Positions 58,490-64,000 of a stretch of 64,000 nucleotides of DNA are shown piece by piece. Source of the DNA: Pseudomonas fluorescens (lineage in GTDB: Bacteria; Pseudomonadota; Gammaproteobacteria; Pseudomonadales; Pseudomonadaceae); assembly GCF_902497745.1 (NCBI RefSeq), contig NZ_CABVHJ010000013.1, forward strand, positions 94,155 through 158,154, in the 5' to 3' direction. A model generated the notes under the pieces. It was not told where the DNA came from. It did no database searches and saw nothing but the letters and a program-made list of their open reading frames with translations. The translations under genes were made by a program, and so were the position numbers. Each line of letters starts with the position of its first letter. Positions within the stretch are counted from its first letter, which is position 1.

Positions 58490-59569
58490 CTAAAGGGTCA
58501 GCAAGCGCTCGGCGAGGCGACCATTGGCAGTCAGTTCAAGGAACTCATCGCCGAGGCGACGGCTCTCGTCCATCGCTGCGTGCCAGTATTTCTGCCGGCT
58601 CGCTGCATCGCCCATAAAGCGCTTGAAGTCGTTGCGGTCGGGCAGTTTGCCGTAGGGCAGGCGCGCCAGATATTCCTTGGATGGCGCGAGCAACAGCACG
58701 TCCTGCAAGCGTTCCACTGAGGCCTTGCGCCATGGCAGGGTCTTGTCGAACCAGCCCGGAATCACCCGGTCGGTGAAGTGTGGGTAGAGCACGATGCCGT
58801 CGCCGCTGTAGGGCAGGTCGAGGTGATAGTCGAGCAGACCACCGTCGCGGAAAGTGCCGGCGCCAGCACCCGGCAAGTCGCGCACGCCTTCCATGACCAT
58901 CGGGATCGAACCCGAAGCCAGCAGCGCTTGGCGCAGATTACCGGCATTCAGCGCGACGAAACGCGACGGGAAGTCGTTCAGTGCATTCACCGGAGGCGCG
59001 AGGCGCGGGTCGTGGATGATCAGCCGTTCGAAGTGCCGCGACAGCCGCGCGCGGCCGCGCAGGTTGTCGGCGATCACCGAGCCCAGTGCCAGACCGAGGC
59101 GACCGCGATGATCATCGGCCAGACGCCCCTGACTTTTCACCACCATGATGTTCAAGCGGTAATGCGCGTTGTCGAGGATGCTCGCATCGCGGCCGTCGAG
59201 CAGATCATTGAGCATGCGTTGCGAGCTCTGACTGATCTCGGCCATGGTCACGCCTTTGTTGAAGTTCTGCTCGGCGTACAGATGACCGAGGCGGCGGATG
59301 CCTTCGGCGGCGTCCGGCAGGCAGGCACTGGCGAAGCGCCAGGAACCGACCGAGGCGCCGATCAGCGAGCGTTCACGCGGTGCGCTCGGCAGCCATTCGC
59401 CGAACAACGCCAGATCCAGCCCCTGAATCCCCAACGCCTTCGGCCCACCGGCGGCGCCGGGCAAAGTGCTGACGTCGGCAGCGTTCAGGCCTTGCGCACG
59501 AATACGCGCCATGGCCCGCGGGCCGGCCTTGAGGGTGAGGGCGGGGAATTTGATGTGGATGGCGGTCAT
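58490..59569 (-). CDS. patatin-like phospholipase domain protein
   Basis: The chosen ATG at 59569 gives 359 residues; the in-frame extension to 59608 is into the REP-side spacer. It has the patatin elements: the GGPKALG oxyanion loop near residue 42, the nucleophile Ser in GASVGSW (about residue 71) and the catalytic Asp in FRDGGLLDYHL (about residue 219). Patatin-like bacterial enzymes hydrolyse phospholipids. No signal peptide is evident. Neighbours give no hint to its role. Confidence 0.8.
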   Translation of the reverse strand: MTAIHIKFPALTLKAGPRAMARIRAQGLNAADVSTLPGAAGGPKALGIQGLDLALFGEWLPSAPRERSLIGASVGSWRFASACLPDAAEGIRRLGHLYAEQNFNKGVTMAEISQSSQRMLNDLLDGRDASILDNAHYRLNIMVVKSQGRLADDHRGRLGLALGSVIADNLRGRARLSRHFERLIIHDPRLAPPVNALNDFPSRFVALNAGNLRQALLASGSIPMVMEGVRDLPGAGAGTFRDGGLLDYHLDLPYSGDGIVLYPHFTDRVIPGWFDKTLPWRKASVERLQDVLLLAPSKEYLARLPYGKLPDRNDFKRFMGDAASRQKYWHAAMDESRRLGDEFLELTANGRLAERLLTL

Positions 59570-59621
59570 ACCGGTCTCGATCGTTAGCAAGCGAACAATT
59601 ATAAGCACATGTTACAAAATT

Positions 59622-59708
59622 CTGTAGGAGCTGCCGAAGGCTGCGATCCTTTGATCTTGTCTTTTCAAAACAAAATCAAAAGATCGCAGCCTTCGGCAGC
59701 TCCTACAC
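59622..59708. repeat. REP pair of the GTAGGAGCTGCCGAAGG family
   Basis: This is a near-identical copy of the element at 57944: the same 20-base arms (CTGTAGGAGCTGCCGAAGGC) and an AT-rich centre with TTGATCTTG/AAAATCAAAAGATC. It lies in the divergent region between the patatin and PepSY genes. Confidence 0.85.
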
Positions 59709-59813
59709 GGGGGTCATGTGTTGAGCTGGGGCAATGATGGCAATTCAGTTTCAGTTAAGTTCATCCCGCTAAGGTGCCCACCGTAAAGCAACACATAAAA
59801 ATACGGAGACTCC

Positions 59814-60122
59814 ATGAAAACCCTGACTGCCCTGTCCATTGCCTCGATCATCGGCTTCACTGCCAGCCTCGCCCATGCCCGCGACCTCGGCCCTGACGAA
59901 GCCCTGCGTCTGCGTGACGCTGGTACTATCGTCTCCTTCGAGAAGCTCAACGCCACCGCGTTGGCCAAACATCCGGGTTCGACGATCACTGAGACCGAGC
60001 TGGAAGAAGAGTACGGCAAGTACATCTACCAGATCGAAATGCGCGATGCGCAGGGCGTCGATTGGGATCTGGAATTAGACGCGGTGACTGGGCAGGTTCT
60101 CAAGGATCATCAGGATAAGTAA
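59814..60122 (+). CDS. PepSY-domain periplasmic protein 1
   Basis: The 102-residue product has a signal peptide ending in ASLAHA and a single PepSY domain, with acidic stretches (TETELEEEYGKYIYQIEM and DLELDAVTGQVL). PepSY proteins are thought to inhibit proteases or to sense and bind ligands or metals at the cell surface. It is the first of four overlapping genes with the two-component system and is the sister of the next gene (same RDLxxDEALxLR opening), pointing to tandem duplication. Confidence 0.8.
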   Translation: MKTLTALSIASIIGFTASLAHARDLGPDEALRLRDAGTIVSFEKLNATALAKHPGSTITETELEEEYGKYIYQIEMRDAQGVDWDLELDAVTGQVLKDHQDK

Positions 60123-60433
60123 TGAAGGTTAATGTTCGCGCCACCAGCCGTACGGCATTGGCGCTGGTGATTTTCTGCTCGGCAGCAATGGCCCGCGACC
60201 TCGATCAGGACGAGGCTCTGAGTCTGCGGGAGAAGGGCGTGATCCTGCCGCTGGAGCAAGTACTGCAGCAGGCGATGGATCGCTATCCCGGCGCAAAGTT
60301 GCTGGAAGTCGAGCTGGAAGAAAAACACGACGTCTACATTTATGAAGTCGAGTTGCTGACCGTCGAAGGTGTCGCCCGTGAGCTGCACTTGAAGGCCGAT
60401 ACCGGTGAACTTGTGAAAGACAAGGAAGATTGA
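60122..60433 (+). CDS. PepSY-domain periplasmic protein 2
   Basis: The ATG at 60122 overlaps the preceding stop by one base (TAATG). The 103-residue product has a signal peptide (TALALVIFCSAAMA) and a PepSY domain with LEVELEEKHDVYIYEVELLT. It is clearly a diverged copy of its upstream neighbour. In P. aeruginosa, PepSY genes similarly accompany the BqsRS/CarRS two-component operon, which I take as the nearest known parallel. Confidence 0.8.
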   Translation: MKVNVRATSRTALALVIFCSAAMARDLDQDEALSLREKGVILPLEQVLQQAMDRYPGAKLLEVELEEKHDVYIYEVELLTVEGVARELHLKADTGELVKDKED

Positions 60434-60436
60434 TCG

Positions 60437-61105
60437 ATGCGTTTGCTATTGGTGGAAGACCACGTACCGCTGGCCGACGAACTGCTCGCCGGCCTGCAAC
60501 GCCAGGGTTACGCGGTGGATTGGCTGGCGGACGGTCGTGACGCGCTGTATCAGGGCAGCAGCGAGCCCTATGACCTGATCATTCTCGACCTCGGCCTGCC
60601 CGGTGTGCCGGGGCTTGAGGTGTTGGCGCAGTGGCGTGCCGGCGGCCTGGCGATTCCGGTGCTGATCCTCACGGCGCGTGATTCCTGGGCCGAGCGCATC
60701 GAAGGCCTGAAGGCCGGTGCCGATGACTACCTGACCAAACCGTTTCACCCCGAAGAATTGCAGTTGCGCATTCAATCGCTGTTGCGCCGCTCCAAGGGCC
60801 AGTCCAATCAGCCGACATTACAGGCTGCGGGGCTGCATCTGGACGAGGGTCGGCAATGCGTGGTTCGCGACGGCGCTGACATTCAACTGACCGCCGCCGA
60901 ATTTCGCCTGTTGCGCTATTTCATGCTGCACCCGGAACAGATCCTCTCCAAAAGCCACCTCGCCGAACACCTTTACGACGGTGAAACCGAGCGCGATTCC
61001 AACGTCCTCGAAGTGCACGTCAATCACCTGCGGCGCAAGCTCGGCAAAAGCGTGATCGAAACCCGTCGCGGCCAGGGTTACCTGTTCGGCGGGCAAGCTT
61101 CGTGA
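60437..61105 (+). CDS. OmpR-family response regulator
   Basis: The 222-residue product has a receiver domain with the phosphorylated Asp in LIILDLGLPGVPGLEVL (D51), the switch Thr in LILTARDSW and the Lys in LTKPFHPEEL, followed by an OmpR-type winged helix with the LEVHVNHLRRKLG recognition helix. It starts three bases after the PepSY gene and its TGA overlaps the GTG of the kinase. It probably regulates its own operon, including the PepSY genes. Confidence 0.9.
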   Translation: MRLLLVEDHVPLADELLAGLQRQGYAVDWLADGRDALYQGSSEPYDLIILDLGLPGVPGLEVLAQWRAGGLAIPVLILTARDSWAERIEGLKAGADDYLTKPFHPEELQLRIQSLLRRSKGQSNQPTLQAAGLHLDEGRQCVVRDGADIQLTAAEFRLLRYFMLHPEQILSKSHLAEHLYDGETERDSNVLEVHVNHLRRKLGKSVIETRRGQGYLFGGQAS

Positions 61106-62415
61106 GGTCGATCCAGCGCCGCTTGAGCCTGGGGTTGATCAGCGTCATGGTGATCGTCGGCGTGGTACTGGCGCAAACCAGTCTGTGGTTGTTCGAGGTG
61201 GGTTTGCAGCGCTATCTCGAAGCGGGTCTGCGCAACGACAGCGAAAGTCTGCTGGTGGCATTGGTGCGCGGGCCGCAAGGCTTGCAACTGGATGAGCGGC
61301 ATCTGTCGCCGGCCTATCAGCGACCGTTTTCCGGGCATTACTTTCGTATCGATTTCGCCGACAGCCATTGGCGCTCGCGTTCGTTGTGGGATCAGGATCT
61401 GCCGTTGCTCGACCATCCCGGGCTGCACAGCAATCTGCAACTGGGCCCGGACGGTCAGCAGTTGCTGGTGCTGCGCTCGGATTATCGACGCTTGGGCCAG
61501 TCGATTTCGATCAGCGTCGCGCAGGATTACACGCCGGTGCGCGAGAGCTTTCAGCGCATGCGTCAGATCGGCCTCGGCCTCGGTTTGGCGGCATTGTTGT
61601 TGATTCTGTTCTTGCAGCGATTGACCGTGCGCCGCGCGTTGAAACCGCTGGAAAGGGCCCGCGAACAAATTGCGCAATTGCAGCAGGGCCAGCGCTCGCA
61701 ACTGGATGATCAGGTGCCGGTGGAGCTGGAGCCGTTGGTGGCGCAAATCAACCATTTGCTCGCGCACACCGAAGACAGCCTCAAGCGCTCGCGCAATGCC
61801 TTGGGCAATCTCGGGCACGCCTTGAAAACGCCGCTGGCGGTGCTGTTGAGCCTGGCGTCCAGTGAAAAACTCGATGCTCATCCTGAGCTGCGCAAAGTGC
61901 TCAAGGAACAGCTGGAGCAGGTGCAGCAGCGGCTCAATCGTGAATTGAACCGCGCACGGCTGTCCGGTGATGCACTGCCGGGTGCGCTGTTTGATTGCGA
62001 TGCGGAACTGCCCGGACTTCTGGCGACGTTGAACATGATTCATGGCGAGCATCTGGCGCTGAGCTATGTCGCCCCGGCGGGGTTGCAGTTGCCGTGGGAT
62101 CGTGAGGATTTGCTCGAGTTGCTCGGCAATCTTTTGGACAACGCCTGCAAATGGGCTGATGCCGAAGTGCGCTTGAGCGTGATCGAACGTACGGACGGCT
62201 TTGCCCTGAGCGTGGAAGATGACGGTCCGGGGATTCCCGAAGAGCAGCGCGCTCAGGTATTCAGTCGTGGCACGCGGCTGGATGAGCAGACTGACGGGCA
62301 TGGGTTGGGGCTGGGGATTGTCCGCGATATCGTCGACACCTGGGGCGGTTTGCTGGTGTTGGGCGAGAGTGAGTGGGGCGGGTTGAAAGTGGTGATTGAG
62401 TTGCCTCGGCGGTGA
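61102..62415 (+). CDS. sensor histidine kinase of the PepSY operon
   Basis: The 437-residue product starts with GTG, overlapping the regulator stop. Two membrane segments (about 10-30 and 158-176) enclose a periplasmic sensor of about 130 residues with no recognisable domain. A HAMP-like region leads to the phosphorylated His in LGHALKTPLAVL (about residue 239). The ATPase boxes follow: N-box LLGNLLDNACKWA, G1 DDGPGIPE and G2 HGLGLGIV. It is of the QseC/PhoQ-like group. The ligand may be a cation, if the parallel to BqsS/CarS holds. Confidence 0.88.
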   Translation: MRSIQRRLSLGLISVMVIVGVVLAQTSLWLFEVGLQRYLEAGLRNDSESLLVALVRGPQGLQLDERHLSPAYQRPFSGHYFRIDFADSHWRSRSLWDQDLPLLDHPGLHSNLQLGPDGQQLLVLRSDYRRLGQSISISVAQDYTPVRESFQRMRQIGLGLGLAALLLILFLQRLTVRRALKPLERAREQIAQLQQGQRSQLDDQVPVELEPLVAQINHLLAHTEDSLKRSRNALGNLGHALKTPLAVLLSLASSEKLDAHPELRKVLKEQLEQVQQRLNRELNRARLSGDALPGALFDCDAELPGLLATLNMIHGEHLALSYVAPAGLQLPWDREDLLELLGNLLDNACKWADAEVRLSVIERTDGFALSVEDDGPGIPEEQRAQVFSRGTRLDEQTDGHGLGLGIVRDIVDTWGGLLVLGESEWGGLKVVIELPRR

Positions 62416-62427
62416 GCCTCTAAAAGC

Positions 62428-62637
62428 CCCTCACCCTAGCCCTCTCCCAGAGGGAGAGGGGACTGACCGAGGTGTTTGTTCGAGGTACGCCGACGTGAGA
62501 TACCGAGCTGAACTCAGGTTTTGAAAGCCTTCCCGGGACCGGAGATATCGAATCGAACTCAGGTTTTGAATGACATGAAGATCGGCTCCCTTTCCCCCTC
62601 GCCCCCCTTGGGGGGAGAGGGCTGGGGTGAGGGGGGA
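62428..62637. repeat. composite intergenic repeat
   Basis: CCCTCACCCTAGCCCTCTCC (62429-62448) starts a block that is inverted as GGGCTGGGGTGAGGGG near 62619-62636. Two internal hairpins, CTCTCCCAGAGGGAGAGG and CCCCCCTTGGGGGG, stand at the ends. Between them the direct repeat CGAACTCAGGTTTTGAA/TGAACTCAGGTTTTGAA occurs twice (62507-62524 and 62553-62570). The 250-base gap holds no gene. Confidence 0.75.
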
Positions 62638-62665
62638 ATCCAACTGACACCCCCCCAATCCAGAA

Positions 62666-64000
62666 TCAAACGCGAAACTGATCCATCAAACTCTGCTGCT
62701 GATTCGCCAGACTATTGAGCGACTGACTCACCCGCGCCGACTCATTCGCCTGCCCGGACAGCGACTCGGTGACATCGCGAATCGTCGCCACGTTATTGTT
62801 GATCTCCTCGGCCACCGCACTCTGCTCCTCAGCGGCGCTGGCAATCTGCAGGTTCATGTCGCTGATCACCGTCACCGCATCGCCAATCTGGCGCAGCGCA
62901 GTCACCGCCTGGCCAACCTGTTCAACGCTACCCTGAGCCTGACGATGGCTGTTGCCCATCGACCCGACCACATCCTGCGTACCGCTCTGCAACTGCTCGA
63001 TGACCTGACGGGTTTCTTCCACCGACTCTTGCGTGCGGCGCGCGAGGTTGCGCACTTCGTCGGCGACCACCGCAAAACCTCGTCCGGCCTCACCAGCACG
63101 CGCCGCTTCGATAGCGGCGTTGAGCGCCAGCAAGTTAGTCTGCTCGGCGATGGCGCGGATGGTCTCCAGCACCGCGCCGATCTTCTCGCTGTTGGCGGCC
63201 AGACCTTCGACTTGCACCATCGCCGCGCTCATGTCGGCGGCGAGGGTGTCGATGCTTGCAGTGGTGCGGTCGATCACAGTCAGGCCCTGACGGGTGGCGC
63301 GGTCGGCATCCTTGGCCGCTTCGGCCGCCTGCGCGGCGCTGCGCGCGACGTCTTGCGCGGTGGCGCTCATCTCGTGGGAGGCGGTGGCGACCTGATCGAC
63401 CTGACGGTATTGCTGCTCCATACCGGCGCTGGTCTGGGTGGCAATGGCTGAGGACTGATCGGCGGTGTTGCGCGCGTCCTGCACCGAGCGTTTCACCTCG
63501 GCGATGATCGGCTGCAACTTGTCGAGGAACTTGTTGAACCAGCCGGCCAACTGACCGAGTTCGTCCTTTTTGTCGTAGGCCAAGCGACGGGTCAGATCAC
63601 CTTCGCCGCTGGCGATGTCTTCGAGCATGTGCGCCACGCCGAGGATCGGTTTGGTCACGCTGCGTGCCATCAGCCACACCAGCAGCAAACCGATCAACGC
63701 TGCCAGCACGCCGAGGCTCAGTTCGATCAGCGTGCCGGACGTGTTGCTGGCATCCAGTTGTTGCTTGAGCGCTTCGGCGCGGCTAACCAGGACTTTCTCC
63801 GGCACATCCAGCAGCACACCCCACGACGGACCACCGGGGATCGGCTGGAACGGCGACAGTACTTTCAACTGACCGTTGCTGTGCAGGCTGCTGACGCTGC
63901 TGCTTGACGCGAGTTTGCTCAGCAGTTCGGCGCCGCTGATCGTGTCCACGGCATCCAGACGCTGGCTGAGTTTGCCGGCATCCGGGCTGTAACCGGCGAG
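62666..64000 (-). CDS. methyl-accepting chemotaxis protein, 5' end beyond right edge
   Basis: The frame is open to the right edge, so the N terminus is missing; codons before the GTG at 63949 continue the protein (LAGYSPDAGKLSQRL). It has the C-terminal half of a dCache-type periplasmic sensor (FQPIPGGPSWGVLLDVPE), a membrane segment (SLGVLAALIGLLLVWLMA), a HAMP domain and a long cytoplasmic coiled coil. The signalling tip reads EQTNLLALNAAIEAARAGE and GFAVVADEVRNLA. It steers flagellar or pilus taxis via CheA/CheW. The ligand is unknown. Confidence 0.92.
   Translation of the reverse strand, partial: LAGYSPDAGKLSQRLDAVDTISGAELLSKLASSSSVSSLHSNGQLKVLSPFQPIPGGPSWGVLLDVPEKVLVSRAEALKQQLDASNTSGTLIELSLGVLAALIGLLLVWLMARSVTKPILGVAHMLEDIASGEGDLTRRLAYDKKDELGQLAGWFNKFLDKLQPIIAEVKRSVQDARNTADQSSAIATQTSAGMEQQYRQVDQVATASHEMSATAQDVARSAAQAAEAAKDADRATRQGLTVIDRTTASIDTLAADMSAAMVQVEGLAANSEKIGAVLETIRAIAEQTNLLALNAAIEAARAGEAGRGFAVVADEVRNLARRTQESVEETRQVIEQLQSGTQDVVGSMGNSHRQAQGSVEQVGQAVTALRQIGDAVTVISDMNLQIASAAEEQSAVAEEINNNVATIRDVTESLSGQANESARVSQSLNSLANQQQSLMDQFRV

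Overview
The window is chromosomal DNA of a fluorescent-group Pseudomonas. This rests on the roughly 60 % GC coding style, the copABCD copper operon, a FecI/FecR/FecA iron-uptake set, DHA2 and AraC/LysR genes of pseudomonad type, and many pseudomonad REP hairpins (GTGGGAGCGAGC type and GTAGGAGCTGCCGAAGG type). No rRNA, tRNA, insertion sequence or CRISPR array was recognised.

Layout. (1) 1-3250 is an AT-rich accessory patch, all genes on the minus strand: an HNH endonuclease, a small unknown protein, a minimal nucleotidyltransferase, a membrane-anchored unknown protein and a gene cut by the left edge. It looks like a candidate anti-phage or toxin cassette. (2) 3350-6065: a DUF6124-type gene behind a long leader that looks structured, a small membrane protein, a signal peptidase I and a 2OG-Fe(II) oxygenase-like protein. 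(3) 6257-11538: a PheC-like periplasmic dehydratase, copABCD with a probable CopR box, and an unknown protein. (4) 11704-19594: RNase T2, a type VI PAAR / alpha-beta hydrolase / lipoprotein trio, a LysR regulator divergent from a dehalogenase-aldolase pair, a diguanylate cyclase, a secreted Gly-rich protein and an AhpD-like protein. (5) 19733-24524: EmrAB-type drug efflux, an AraC regulator and an MFS transporter. (6) 24633-30927: a two-partner secretion pair.

(7) 31123-47029 is the most striking region: a complete cluster of the tabtoxin (tab/tbl) type. A minus-strand arm (tabP, tblA, tabA, tabB, tabD) diverges across an 856-base AT-rich spacer from a tightly overlapping plus-strand arm (tblS, tblC, tblD, tblE, tblF, tblR). 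An M20 deacylase converges on tabD. The enzymes are paralogues of lysine/DAP biosynthesis (DapD-, DapC-, LysA- and DapE-like). They are joined to an asparagine-synthetase-type beta-lactam synthetase without the glutaminase Cys, a TauD/clavaminate-synthase-like dioxygenase, a GMC oxidoreductase fused to a GNAT domain, an ATP-grasp amino-acid ligase, a DMT protein and an MFS exporter. By analogy the product would be tabtoxin (tabtoxinine-beta-lactam plus Thr) or a close relative. The spacer carries GGA motifs, one a perfect RsmA/RsmE consensus. That fits the GacS (LemA) control known for tabtoxin in P. syringae.

(8) 47344-51384: fecI-fecR-fecA iron-citrate-type uptake. (9) 51470-59569: an MFS transporter, a DapF-like protein with both catalytic Cys replaced by Ser, codBA cytosine salvage, an alpha/beta hydrolase, QueD and a patatin-like phospholipase, separated by REP elements. 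(10) 59814-64000: two PepSY proteins in one operon with an OmpR-type two-component system, a repeat-filled gap and the C-terminal part of a methyl-accepting chemotaxis protein cut by the right edge.

Family assignments come from reading motifs and remembered family features. No search was run.
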